Origin: Chloroflexota bacterium
GTDB lineage: Bacteria; Chloroflexota; UBA11872; VXNJ01
Assembly (NCBI GenBank): GCA_026708165.1
Contig: JAPOVO010000015.1
Location: 1 to 20,511 of the forward strand
DNA length: 20,511 bases
Reading direction: 5' to 3'
The translations under genes and the position numbers were made by a program. The notes beneath the pieces were generated by a model, which worked only from the letters and a program-made list of their open reading frames with translations, did no database searches and was not told where the DNA came from. Shown piece by piece: positions 7,191-15,306 of this stretch; position 1 is the stretch's first letter; each line of letters opens with the position of its first letter.

Positions 7191-7790
7191 TTACGACCTC
7201 GGCGTCGGTACCGTCTTCTCTGGAATCTTCAGCGTTGTTCCCACGAAGAGCTGCGATTGGTCCTCGATGTCATTTGCCTCAGCCAGCGCTTCCACCGACA
7301 GGCCAAATTCCTGGGCTATGGCGTACAGTGTGTCGCCTTCCTGAACTACGTACTCGTCCTCCGCCTGCCCTCCGCCGTCTACGGGCGTGAAGGTCTCGTC
7401 GGGTTGGGGAAGGACTAGGCGCTGGCCTGCCAGTATCGCGTTGGGATCGTCGAGTCTGTTCTTGGCGGCGATGGACTCCGCTGTCAATCCGTACAGTCCC
7501 GCTATCTGCGACAGCGTCTCCCCCGCTTGCACGACGTGGATCTCCGGCAGCGGAGTTGGGGTTGGCGTCGCTTCTTCCTCGATTGCGTCGCTGGCGTCAG
7601 ACGTGGGCGCGTCCGGTGACGTTGCCGTCGGGGGCTCGGTCTGCGACACGCCCGGTTCCACTGTCGCAACTTCCCCGTTCGCCTGCTCGCCGCCGCCCAG
7701 GCCGACCTGAGTGATCAGTATCCACACGACGATGCCCAATATGACAATTCCGGCAAGTCCGAAATAGGCATCACGAGTGATGGATTGCAT
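7191..7790 (-). CDS. Membrane-anchored protein with two LysM domains
   Basis: The 199-residue protein has an N-terminal membrane anchor (about residues 9-29), then a long Ser/Thr/Pro/Glu-rich linker ending in TPTPTPLP (75-82). Two LysM repeats follow: residues 84-128 (VVQAGETLSQIAGLYGLT) and 147-190 (YVVQEGDTLYAIAQEFGLS). LysM binds N-acetylglucosamine-containing glycans, usually peptidoglycan, so the protein is likely anchored in the membrane facing outward. No catalytic domain is attached. Thr-Pro linkers of this type are frequent in Chloroflexota surface proteins. The start ATG at 7790 has GAGGG upstream. A consensus TATAAT on this strand about 57 bases ahead supports its own promoter. Confidence 0.9.
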   Translation of the reverse strand: MQSITRDAYFGLAGIVILGIVVWILITQVGLGGGEQANGEVATVEPGVSQTEPPTATSPDAPTSDASDAIEEEATPTPTPLPEIHVVQAGETLSQIAGLYGLTAESIAAKNRLDDPNAILAGQRLVLPQPDETFTPVDGGGQAEDEYVVQEGDTLYAIAQEFGLSVEALAEANDIEDQSQLFVGTTLKIPEKTVPTPRS

Positions 7791-7825
7791 CTCGGTGTCC
7801 CTCTACCTCGCCCCGCGCCGGGACT

Positions 7826-7854
7826 CTGACAACCGCGACTTTGTGAATTATAGG
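7826..7854 (+). promoter_or_regulatory. Divergent overlapping promoters of the LysM and nucleotidyltransferase genes
   Basis: On the plus strand CTGACA (7826-7831) and TATAGG (7849-7854) are spaced by 17 bases, a good sigma-70-type promoter for the nucleotidyltransferase. On the minus strand the same place contains a perfect TATAAT (7847-7852), pointing to the LysM gene, with only a weak -35 candidate upstream (around 7869-7874). The two -10 boxes overlap, so the polymerases would compete. Confidence 0.5.
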
Positions 7855-7959
7855 TCTCAAGGGAATTGTGCTATCGGAGTCCCCTTTCCGTCGCCGACGG
7901 TTGCGGGTGATACGATTCACGAATGAGCCACATCCCGTCACGATGACCCCAGGCTTCAC

Positions 7960-8709
7960 TTGCGCGCCCTGATCCTCGCCGGTGGGTATGGCACGCGGCT
8001 CGGCGCCTTGGGCAAGAACCGGGCCAAGGTACTGTTGCCGGTCGCCGGTCGACCCGTTCTGGACTACGTGCGTGATCGGATTCGTGAAATCGAGGAAATC
8101 GACAACGCGCTGGTCGTCACGAACGACCGCTTCTACGGGCAGTTCGTCGAGTGGTCGGAAAGCGCCGACAGTTCTTCGCCGGCGGTGTCCATCCTCAACG
8201 ATGGGACCACCGGGCCTGAAAACCGGCTCGGCGCAGTCGGCGACGTGCTTTTCGGCATCGAGCACGAGGGCATCAACGATGATTTGCTGGTGATGGCCGG
8301 CGACAACCTGTGCGACTTTTCGCTTCCGAGCATGGTGGAAGTCCTGCGCCGGAAAGGATCTTGCCTGGCGGCCTACGACATCGGCCGGGTCGAAGAGGCG
8401 TCGAAATACGGGAATCCCGAGATCTCCCCGGACGGACGGGTCGTAGGATTCGAGGAGAAGCCGGCCTCTCCCAAAGACAGTCTGATAGCCGTCGCCATCT
8501 ACATGTTCCGGCGGGCGGATCTTGGGCTGTTCGCCGAGTTCAAGCGCCAGGGCTACGATCTCGATCTCATCGGCGCCTTCGTCCAGTGGGCCCGGGAACA
8601 AACTCCCATTTATGCGTGTATCTACGATTCTCGCTACACGTGGTGGGACATCGGCGATCCCCAGATCTACCGCGATGCGGATGTCTATTTCGGCGGATCG
8701 GGAGTGTAA
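7960..8709 (+). CDS. Sugar-1-phosphate nucleotidyltransferase (NTP_transferase family)
   Basis: The enzyme would join a sugar 1-phosphate to an NTP to give an NDP-sugar for cell-envelope polysaccharides. The N-terminal signature LILAGGYGTRL (4-14) binds the nucleotide, followed by RAKVLLPVAGRPVLDYV (21-37) with the lysine of the P-loop-like motif. MAGDN (112-116) supplies the metal-binding aspartate. FEEKPASP is the usual sugar-binding segment. At 249 residues it is the catalytic domain alone, without a left-handed beta-helix. This resembles the short RmlA/COG1208-type proteins, but base and sugar specificity cannot be stated. The start is TTG at 7960 because the family begins exactly with this residue and no upstream ATG is in frame. 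The Shine-Dalgarno site is weak. Confidence 0.88.
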   Translation: MRALILAGGYGTRLGALGKNRAKVLLPVAGRPVLDYVRDRIREIEEIDNALVVTNDRFYGQFVEWSESADSSSPAVSILNDGTTGPENRLGAVGDVLFGIEHEGINDDLLVMAGDNLCDFSLPSMVEVLRRKGSCLAAYDIGRVEEASKYGNPEISPDGRVVGFEEKPASPKDSLIAVAIYMFRRADLGLFAEFKRQGYDLDLIGAFVQWAREQTPIYACIYDSRYTWWDIGDPQIYRDADVYFGGSGV

Positions 8710-8789
8710 GGACCCGTTCGGGGCGAGGAGATTTCCCGCAGCGTTGAAATGCGGTCGATAATGCGCCTCCCGTCCAGGACATTCTGGCT

Positions 8790-9329
8790 GTGATAACTCT
8801 CTTGATTCTGGCCATAGCGGTCGGTTTGAGTCCGTATATTCCGCTTCTGATTTACTCCGGCGCGGCCAGGATGGAGTCGGGGCCGCAGATCCGCCCTGAG
8901 TTTGAATTCATGATGCGCTGGGAGTTCCTCGGGATACTGCTCGTCGTGATCGGAATCGACATCATTCTCGGCAAGCTGCCGGCGACCGCCTCGTATGTGA
9001 CCCGGCTTAACTGGTTTATCAAGCCTGCGGCCGCCGCGCTCATAGCCGCGTCTTACGTGGACGCATCCGTCCCTCATCTACTGGTTGCCATCGCGGTGGC
9101 CATAGGTCTGGCCGTATTGATTCACGGGGGCCAAGTCTGGCTTATCGGACGCCTGCGTAAGGTGCTCAAGGGTTTCGAACGCGTCGCTGTAGGCGCATAC
9201 AGTGAGCTGGGCACGGTGCTGGTGGCCGTGTTCGCGTTTCTTGCTCCGGCACTAGGTGCGACCCTTGCGGCCATTATGGTCGCCGGCGGCTTGTTTCTTG
9301 GCTTCAGACGCTGGAATTCCGAAATATGA
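8790..9329 (+). CDS. DUF4126-like integral membrane protein
   Basis: The 179-residue hydrophobic protein has about five membrane segments (roughly residues 2-22, 45-62, 75-90, 98-117 and 138-170). The stretch VIGIDIILGKLPATASYVTRLNWFIKPAAAALIAAS recalls DUF4126, whose members have a D-K-(I/L)-P...R/K-P-A-A-G/A pattern in the same place. The later SELGTVLVAVFAFLAPALGATLA also fits that family. No function is known for the family. The start is GTG at 8790. The stop overlaps the ATG of the following AIR-synthase-like gene as ATGA, so the two are probably translationally coupled. The family name is from pattern memory and is moderately certain. Confidence 0.7.
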   Translation: MITLLILAIAVGLSPYIPLLIYSGAARMESGPQIRPEFEFMMRWEFLGILLVVIGIDIILGKLPATASYVTRLNWFIKPAAAALIAASYVDASVPHLLVAIAVAIGLAVLIHGGQVWLIGRLRKVLKGFERVAVGAYSELGTVLVAVFAFLAPALGATLAAIMVAGGLFLGFRRWNSEI

Positions 9330-10387
9330 GCTCCTCTGCCGAAGCGAACGGCGAAAAACCTCCCGCCCCTAAGCGCCTGAAGGCCGGAAAGCTGCCCGTC
9401 GAGCTGCTTGAACCCCTTCTGACCCGCATTCCGGCGTCTCCCCGCGTTTTGATCGCGGGAGGCATCGGCAGGGACGCGGCCGTAATAGAGTTCTCCGAGG
9501 ACTCCGACCGGCTGCTCGTTGCCAAGACCGACCCCATCACCTTTGCCACCGACCGCATCGGCTGGTACGCGGTCAACATCAACGCCAACGACATCGTCTG
9601 CATGGGCGCCGATCCGGTTTGGTTCCTCGCCACCCTGCTGCTCCCCGAAAATTGCGAAGAGACCTTACCGACCGCAATTTTCGGCCAGCTCCAGCAAGCC
9701 TGCGATTCGCTGGGAGCAGCCCTCGTCGGCGGCCATACTGAAGTGACGCTGGGAATCGACCGCCCGCTTATCGCCGGAGTCATGCTCGGCGAAGTGCCGC
9801 GCTCCGGTTTGATACGGCCTGAATCCGCCGAGATCGGCGATCTGCTGGTGCTCACCGAAGGCATCGCCATCGAGGGCACCGCCGTTCTTGCTCTCGAAGC
9901 GCCTCGGCAGCTTCGGGATGCCGACGTCGATCAGGAGACTATCGAGAGCGCCGGACGATTGCTGGACGATCCTGGAATAAGCGTCGTTCCGGCGGCAAAA
10001 GCCCTTCGCGGCATCGAAGCGGTCCATGCCCTGCACGACCCCACCGAGGGCGGACTCGCCACGGCGGCCCGCGAGCTGGCAACCGCGGCTGGCCTCGGCC
10101 TGCGGCTGTGGCAGGATGAGATCCCGATTTTTCCCCAGACCGCTTCCATCTGCCGGGCGTTGGGTCTCGATCCCCTCGGCCTGCTCGCCTCCGGTTCGCT
10201 GCTGGCTGTCGTGAGTCCGTCCGGGATCGAAGCTGCGATGGCGAGACTTGACGCCGTCGGCATTCCCAGCGGCGTCATCGGTGAGCTCGTAGCACCCGAA
10301 GAGGGCCTGCTCAGCACCTCGCCAACAGGAGAACGACCTGTAAAAATCTTTGAACGGGATGAGTTGGCGCGTTATCTTGAGGATTGA
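9326..10387 (+). CDS. AIR synthase-related (HypE/ThiL-like fold) ATP-binding protein
   Basis: The 353-residue protein has the two-domain AIR-synthase architecture. The N-terminal half has GIGRDAAVI (46-54), KTDPITF (67-73) and AVNINANDIVCMGADP (82-97), which bind Mg-ATP in this superfamily, and GGHTEV further on. The C-terminal half starts around residue 170 and has HDPTEGGLATAARELA. Closest in style is HypE, but HypE ends in a conserved Pro-Arg-x-Cys that carries the thiocarboxamide. This protein ends ...ELARYLED without a cysteine, so a [NiFe]-hydrogenase role is unlikely. No hyp genes lie nearby. The actual substrate is unknown. The gene overlaps the preceding membrane-protein gene by 4 bases. 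Confidence 0.85.
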   Translation: MSSSAEANGEKPPAPKRLKAGKLPVELLEPLLTRIPASPRVLIAGGIGRDAAVIEFSEDSDRLLVAKTDPITFATDRIGWYAVNINANDIVCMGADPVWFLATLLLPENCEETLPTAIFGQLQQACDSLGAALVGGHTEVTLGIDRPLIAGVMLGEVPRSGLIRPESAEIGDLLVLTEGIAIEGTAVLALEAPRQLRDADVDQETIESAGRLLDDPGISVVPAAKALRGIEAVHALHDPTEGGLATAARELATAAGLGLRLWQDEIPIFPQTASICRALGLDPLGLLASGSLLAVVSPSGIEAAMARLDAVGIPSGVIGELVAPEEGLLSTSPTGERPVKIFERDELARYLED

Positions 10388-10418
10388 ACGGCCGCCCCGC
10401 GACACCGGTCGGCCTTGG

Positions 10419-10446
10419 TTCGCCTCCGATTGACCTGACAGGCGAA
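10419..10446. promoter_or_regulatory. Inverted repeat ahead of the threonine aldolase gene
   Basis: TTCGCCT (10419-10425) and AGGCGAA (10440-10446) are perfect inverted copies 14 bases apart in the 77-base gap before the threonine aldolase start. No T-run follows, so an operator is as likely as a terminator; both are guesses. Confidence 0.3.
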
Positions 10447-10464
10447 TAGAATGGGAGGGTTCGA

Positions 10465-11520
10465 ATGCCCCAGAAAATCATCGACATGCGAAGCGACACT
10501 GTCACGTTGCCCACCGAGTCCATGCGCCGTGCGATGGCCGAGGCCGAAGTCGGCGACGATGTCCATCAGGAAGACCCCACCATCAACCGTCTGCAAGACA
10601 TGTCCGCCGAGATGTTCGGCAAGGAAGCCGCCGTGCTCGTGGCCAGCGGTACGCAGGGTAATGCCTGCGCGATGCTCGCACACACACATCACGGCGAGCT
10701 TGCCTTTTGCGACGCCAACGCTCATGTCAGCCGTTATGAGGGCGGCGGTTACGCCGCTTTGGCGGGGGTGTCCCTCGAAAAGCTCAACGGCATTCGCGGG
10801 ATCATCGACGGCGACATGGTCGAGCAGGCCATCATGCCTTACAACGAACACCTGGCCGATCCCAGCCTGATTTGGGTCGAGAACACCAGCAACCAGGGCG
10901 GTGGCACGGCCACCTCCGTAGAGGTAATGCGCGGGCTTCGCGAAGTAGCCGACCGGCACGGTCTCAATATCCATGTAGACGGAGCGCGCATATTCAACGC
11001 TGCTACGAGCCTCGGTGTTTCGGTTGCCGATCTCGCCCAGCACGCCGACTCCGTGCAATTCTGCCTCTCCAAGGGGCTGGGAGCGCCGGTCGGTTCGCTT
11101 GTGGTCGGCGACAGCGATCTTTGCACCGTCGTCCGCAAGAAAAGGAAGATGCTTGGGGGCGGCTGGCGGCAGGCCGGAGTATTCGCTGCAGCCGGCATAG
11201 TGGCCCTCACGGAGATCGCGCCCAGGCTCCACGAAGACCACGAAAACGCCCGCCGGCTGGCCGAGGGCATAGCCGATATACCCGGACTGCTCATCAATCC
11301 TGAGGCGGTCGAGACCAACCTCGTTTTCTTCGGATACGACACAGAGGTTGTCGATCCGGCTAGGTTCGCCGACGAGCTTGCCGATAGAGGCGTGCTGATC
11401 GGCGGCGCCTCGAAAGCCACCATATCTCGCGTCTGCCTTCACCATCAGGTCACGGCGGACGATGTCGAAACGGTTCTTGACGCCATGCGCGAGGTTGTGG
11501 GGGTGCCGGTTCTGGTCTAG
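10465..11520 (+). CDS. ltaE: Low-specificity L-threonine aldolase (PLP-dependent)
   Basis: The enzyme cleaves L-threonine or L-allo-threonine to glycine and acetaldehyde using pyridoxal phosphate. Family features are DMRSDTVTLPTESMRRAM (7-24), VGDDVHQEDPTINRLQ (29-44), ASGTQGN (60-66), the PLP-contacting HVDGAR (170-175) and the Schiff-base lysine in LSKGLGAPVGS (K203). The length of 351 residues is normal. ATG at 10465 is preceded by a strong GGGAGG site at the right distance, preferable to a nearby out-of-frame ATG at 10451. Downstream, the epimerase gene follows after 21 bases and the threonine-biosynthesis pair lies 2.5 kb further on, so threonine is both made and broken down from this neighbourhood. 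Family call firm; stereospecificity is not visible. Confidence 0.94.
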   Translation: MPQKIIDMRSDTVTLPTESMRRAMAEAEVGDDVHQEDPTINRLQDMSAEMFGKEAAVLVASGTQGNACAMLAHTHHGELAFCDANAHVSRYEGGGYAALAGVSLEKLNGIRGIIDGDMVEQAIMPYNEHLADPSLIWVENTSNQGGGTATSVEVMRGLREVADRHGLNIHVDGARIFNAATSLGVSVADLAQHADSVQFCLSKGLGAPVGSLVVGDSDLCTVVRKKRKMLGGGWRQAGVFAAAGIVALTEIAPRLHEDHENARRLAEGIADIPGLLINPEAVETNLVFFGYDTEVVDPARFADELADRGVLIGGASKATISRVCLHHQVTADDVETVLDAMREVVGVPVLV

Positions 11521-11541
11521 GTCCCGGCCCCTATAGATCCA

Positions 11542-12567
11542 ATGCCGACACTGGTAACCGGAGCGACCGGCATCGCAGGCCCTCCGCTCGTCCGCGCTCT
11601 CATCAAGCGCGGAGACACCGTGCGCGTCTTCGCCCGTGAGAGTAGCGACGTTAGCCGGTTCGACGACTCTGTCGAGGTCGTTCACGGGGATATCGTCGAT
11701 ATCGATGCCGTCAGCGATGCTGTGGCTGGCTGTTCCCGCGTATTCCATCTTGCCGGCTATTTCGACTCGTGGGCGGTAAACCCGGCTACTTACTTCGATG
11801 TCAATGTAGGCGGCGCCGTCAACGTGCTGGAGGCAGCCTACGAGCACGGAGTTGAAAAGGTCGTCCACGCCAGCAGCGCCTCGACCATTGGGGAGCAAAA
11901 AGGAGAGACCGGCTCGGAAATGACCGAGCACCGGGGATACTTCTTGACGAAGTACGAGCGCTCGAAATGGGAGGCCGAGCAGTTCGTGTTTGAGTATGTC
12001 GAGAAGGGCGTCCCCGCGGTTATCGTTAATCCAAGCAGCGTATACGGACCGGGCGACCTCAGCGGCAACGGGTTGACGATCCAGCGGATGGTCAACGGAC
12101 AGATGACCGCCAGCACCAACAGCATGGCCGCGTATCTCTACCTGGGCGATTTCGTGAAAGGCCTTATCGCCGCCGACGAGCAAGGCCAGGTCGGCGAACG
12201 CTACATTCTCAGCGGCTCGAACGTGACTCGACTGGAGTTCCTGCGCACGGCCGGCGAAGTCGCCGGCGTGGTTCCCGCCGTGGCTTCCACGCCCGCTTGG
12301 GTCATACGCACGCTCACCATGTTCAACTCCATCCGGCGCAAGTTCACCGGAAAGCGTCCCGCCATTTCCGAGGACGCCGCCGCAATCGCGCTCCACGGCT
12401 TTCGCTACGATTCGTCCAAGGCGACCAATGAGCTTGGAATCGAGTTCACTAGCCTTGAAGATGGACTCGACGCCACCATCGATTGGCTCTATCGCGAGGG
12501 GCACGTCGACTTGCCCGAGGAAGTCCTCGAGGATGACGACGAAGATGACGAAGATGACGACAGATGA
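11542..12567 (+). CDS. NAD-dependent epimerase/dehydratase (extended SDR) with acidic tail
   Basis: This is an extended short-chain dehydrogenase/reductase. The Rossmann motif VTGATGIAG lies at 5-13, followed by HGDIVD (48-53), HLAG (69-72) and the catalytic Ser (SSAS, 111-114) with Tyr138 and Lys142 (YERSK). NPSSVYGPGD completes the active site. The overall style resembles dihydroflavonol-4-reductase/hopanoid-associated epimerase proteins; the substrate is unknown. The last 20 residues are almost all Asp and Glu (EVLEDDDEDDEDDDR), coded by a run of GAT/GAC/GAA codons, which is unusual for the family. The ATG start lies 21 bases after the threonine aldolase stop, so the two are likely co-transcribed. 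No strong Shine-Dalgarno site is present. Confidence 0.9.
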   Translation: MPTLVTGATGIAGPPLVRALIKRGDTVRVFARESSDVSRFDDSVEVVHGDIVDIDAVSDAVAGCSRVFHLAGYFDSWAVNPATYFDVNVGGAVNVLEAAYEHGVEKVVHASSASTIGEQKGETGSEMTEHRGYFLTKYERSKWEAEQFVFEYVEKGVPAVIVNPSSVYGPGDLSGNGLTIQRMVNGQMTASTNSMAAYLYLGDFVKGLIAADEQGQVGERYILSGSNVTRLEFLRTAGEVAGVVPAVASTPAWVIRTLTMFNSIRRKFTGKRPAISEDAAAIALHGFRYDSSKATNELGIEFTSLEDGLDATIDWLYREGHVDLPEEVLEDDDEDDEDDDR

Positions 12568-12744
12568 GTTAAATGCCACCTCGCATGGCGGGCCGTGCTA
12601 CGGGCGCGTGACCCCACCGGATTCGACCGCTTGAGCTCCGGTACCCGCCGCACTGATCTCCAGTCTGTTTTGCGGCTGGTGTCCACCCCATTTAGGAGGG
12701 ACCGCGCCGACCGTCGCGACGTTAGAGACTTAGTCATTACCAGC

Positions 12745-13848
12745 GTGTGGTCGCGCCGCACCAAGTGGATCGTCGCGATCGCCACGGTGCTCGTCGGAAT
12801 TGCCATCCTTTGGGGCGCCCGCGACATGCTCGCTCCCTTCATCTGGGCCGCCATCATCGCCTACCTCTTCACCCCGCTCGTGTCGTTCGCCAAGCGCCGC
12901 ATAGGCGTTCCACGACCAGTCTTGGTGCTCATCGTCTACGCCATCGGGATCAACGTCATTTTCTGGACCTTCTGGATAATCAGCCGTCCCCTGGCTGGCG
13001 AGCTGGAACGGTTCGCGGACGGCGTAACCAGATTGGCCAGTTGGGTCGAGGTACAGATCACCGGGACCGACGCGATCCAGGTCTTCGGACAGACGTTACA
13101 GGTGGACGACGTTGTTCAGGAACTCTCCGATCCTGTGCGCGCGCTTGCCCAGCAGTTGTCGGGCCGCCTTGTCGAGCTGACATTCGGCATCATCGAGACC
13201 CTGTTCAATGTCATCCTCACGCTCGTCGCGGCGTTCTATCTGCTGCTCGCCGGCCCGCGGCTGTTGCGGCGCGTTATCTCTCTGGTTCCCGAACCGAACC
13301 GCGTCGAAGTCGAGTCGGTGGTTGGCCGTCTCGACGACGTGCTCCACGGCTTCATCCGCGGCCAGCTCATCGTAATCCTCATCATGAGCACCATCATTTA
13401 CGTCGGGCTGGCGATTATCGGCATCCCGTTCGCGCTGGTGTTTGGTATCGCCGCCGGTTTTCTCGAAGTGATCCCGGTCTTCGGGCCGATCGTCGCCGCG
13501 ATTCCTCCTATCGCGCTCGCCTTCTTCGGCGCCAACGCCTTCGGCTGGCCCGGATGGCTCGCCGCGCTGGTCGTCGCTTCCATGTACTTCGTGCTCACCC
13601 ACCTGGAGGACTACCTGTTGACCCCCAACGTCATCGGCAGGATCGTCAACATCCACCCGTTCGTCGCTCTGTTCGCCCTGTTCGCGGGAGCCACCATCTG
13701 GGGGGTCAACGGCGTCATCCTCGCGCTCCCCGCGGCCGCCATGGGCCGGGTCGTCCTCACCTACGTCTACCGCAAGCTCATCGCCTCGTCCCTGCCGGAA
13801 GCCCGCGCCGACAACGCGCCCCCGGCTATGGGAAATCCCGCCGAATGA
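12745..13848 (+). CDS. AI-2E family transporter (PerM/YdiK-like permease)
   Basis: This is a polytopic membrane protein of the AI-2E/PerM superfamily, members of which export autoinducer-2, act as Na+/H+ antiporters or are uncharacterised. From the GTG at 12745 it has 367 residues with about seven or eight membrane spans. The conserved C-terminal region includes GFIRGQLIVILIMS, FLEVIPVFGPIVAAIPP and LEDYLLTPNVIGRIVNIHPFVALFALFAGATIWGV, all typical of the family. The frame remains open upstream to GTG 12595. That extension is Arg-rich, contains RRTDLQSVL and has no membrane or family character, so I prefer the shorter start; neither start has a clear ribosome-binding site. It follows the epimerase gene by 177 bases on the same strand. 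Confidence 0.88.
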   Translation: MWSRRTKWIVAIATVLVGIAILWGARDMLAPFIWAAIIAYLFTPLVSFAKRRIGVPRPVLVLIVYAIGINVIFWTFWIISRPLAGELERFADGVTRLASWVEVQITGTDAIQVFGQTLQVDDVVQELSDPVRALAQQLSGRLVELTFGIIETLFNVILTLVAAFYLLLAGPRLLRRVISLVPEPNRVEVESVVGRLDDVLHGFIRGQLIVILIMSTIIYVGLAIIGIPFALVFGIAAGFLEVIPVFGPIVAAIPPIALAFFGANAFGWPGWLAALVVASMYFVLTHLEDYLLTPNVIGRIVNIHPFVALFALFAGATIWGVNGVILALPAAAMGRVVLTYVYRKLIASSLPEARADNAPPAMGNPAE

Positions 13849-13993
13849 CCTAAACTGGCGCGCGAAGTCTCCGCTTCAGGGTTGGGCGGCTGCGGTCTTT
13901 CGGGCAAGCGGGATAGGCGTCTCTGGCGTACGATTCCGCTGGTGACTCCTGGAACCGTGGCCCGGGAATAACCGTCAGGAACCGCTGATCGAA

Positions 13994-15304
13994 TTGGACC
14001 GAAACCGCGCTCCCGTTCGTGTGGGGATGTTGGGGCTGGGTACCGTCGGTGCCGGTGTCGCCGACGTCCTGCAAGGCAAGGACTCGTCCTTAGGCCGCCG
14101 CCTGGGCAGACCCATCGTGCTTGGCAAGGTGCTTGTCAGGGACCTCAACAAGACTCGTTCGGTCCCCTCCGGGTTGCTTACCGCCTCCGCCTCCGACGTG
14201 ATCGATTCGCCCGACATTGATCTCGTCGTCGAGGTCCTCGGCGGAATCGATCCCGCCTTCGACTACGTCCGCAGGTCGCTCGTAAACGGCAAGCACGTTA
14301 TCACCGCCAACAAGGAGCTTATGGCCAATCACGGCCTGGAGCTTCTAACAGTCGCCCAGGAGCACGGCTGCGACCTCTTCTTCGAGGCCAGCGTCGGCGG
14401 CGGAATCCCGCTAATCGGTCCCTTCCGTCAGGACCTCGCCGCCAACGAGATCACCGAAATCCACGCCATCATCAACGGCACCACTAACTACATCCTCACC
14501 CGCATGACCGAGGACGGCGCGAGCTTTCACCAGGCTCTCGAAGAGGCCACGGAGAAGGGCTACGCCGAGCCGGATCCGACAAACGACGTCGACGGCCACG
14601 ACTCCGCCTACAAGCTCGCCATCCTGGCCAGCCTCGCTTTTGGCGGGCCTGTCCCGCCTGAAGCCGTCTACAAGGAGGGCATACGTCATCTCTCCACGGT
14701 CGACTTCGACTACGCCCGGGAGCTCGGCTACACCATAAAGCTGCTCGCGACCTCCAAGCGGGACGCCGGCGGTGTCGAGGTTCGCGTGCATCCCGCGCTC
14801 GTCACGCGCGACTATCTGCTCAGCCAGGTGAGCGGCGTCGAGAACGCCGTGCGCATAAAAGGCGATCTTCTCGGTCATGCTCTTTTCGCGGGGCGGGGCG
14901 CCGGGCCGGGACCTACGTCCAGCGCGATAGTCGCCGACCTGATCGACCTCGTCCACAACATCAACTCCGGCACTCACGCCAGGATCCCGGCCCGATTCGA
15001 CGAGGGTCTGGTCATCAAGCCGATGAGCGAGGTAATCAGCCGGTACTACTTCCGGGTGTGGGTCGCCGACCGTGCCGGAGTGCTCGCGCGAATCGGCCAG
15101 GTTTGCGCAACCACGGGCATCAGCATCGCGGCCCTGGTTCAGAAAGAGGCCGACCCGTCCTCCGGCACCGCCGAGATTGTCATTCTCACCCACGCCGCCA
15201 GGGAGGCCGACATGCAGGCTGCCGTCGCGGGAATCGCCGGCCTGGAAGTCGTCGACCGTGTCGCCACGCTCCTGCGAGTCGAAGACCTGACCGACGAGGA
15301 CTGA
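13994..15304 (+). CDS. hom: Homoserine dehydrogenase with ACT domain
   Basis: The enzyme reduces aspartate semialdehyde to homoserine with NAD(P)H, at the branch to threonine, methionine and isoleucine. The Rossmann motif GLGTVG (14-19) opens the protein. NKELMANHG (106-114), EASVGGGIPLI (131-141) and NGTTNYILTRM (161-171) follow. The catalytic block GYAEPDPTNDVDGHDSAYKLAILASLAFGG holds Glu192, Asp203 and Lys207. Residues about 350-430 form an ACT domain (YYFRVWVADRAGVLARIGQVC), suggesting feedback control by threonine as in other Hom enzymes. The length of 436 residues is standard. The start is TTG at 13994; a later in-frame ATG (residue 12) would cut into the Rossmann strand. Threonine synthase starts 2 bases after the stop. 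Confidence 0.95.
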   Translation: MDRNRAPVRVGMLGLGTVGAGVADVLQGKDSSLGRRLGRPIVLGKVLVRDLNKTRSVPSGLLTASASDVIDSPDIDLVVEVLGGIDPAFDYVRRSLVNGKHVITANKELMANHGLELLTVAQEHGCDLFFEASVGGGIPLIGPFRQDLAANEITEIHAIINGTTNYILTRMTEDGASFHQALEEATEKGYAEPDPTNDVDGHDSAYKLAILASLAFGGPVPPEAVYKEGIRHLSTVDFDYARELGYTIKLLATSKRDAGGVEVRVHPALVTRDYLLSQVSGVENAVRIKGDLLGHALFAGRGAGPGPTSSAIVADLIDLVHNINSGTHARIPARFDEGLVIKPMSEVISRYYFRVWVADRAGVLARIGQVCATTGISIAALVQKEADPSSGTAEIVILTHAAREADMQAAVAGIAGLEVVDRVATLLRVEDLTDED

Positions 15305-15306
15305 AG

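Noticed and set aside
7771..8601. 276-codon minus-strand frame opposite the nucleotidyltransferase
   Set aside because: Same-register antisense shadow of a well-recognised gene; it also runs across the divergent promoter region.
10372..12579. Open frame of 735 codons on the minus strand across the threonine aldolase and epimerase genes
   Set aside because: It is in exact antisense codon register with both genes, so only the sense codons TTA, CTA and TCA would create stops, and these are rare in GC-rich coding DNA. The translation has no domain character and the sense genes are clearly real.
14411..15193. 260-codon minus-strand frame opposite homoserine dehydrogenase
   Set aside because: Same-register antisense shadow of a firmly identified gene.
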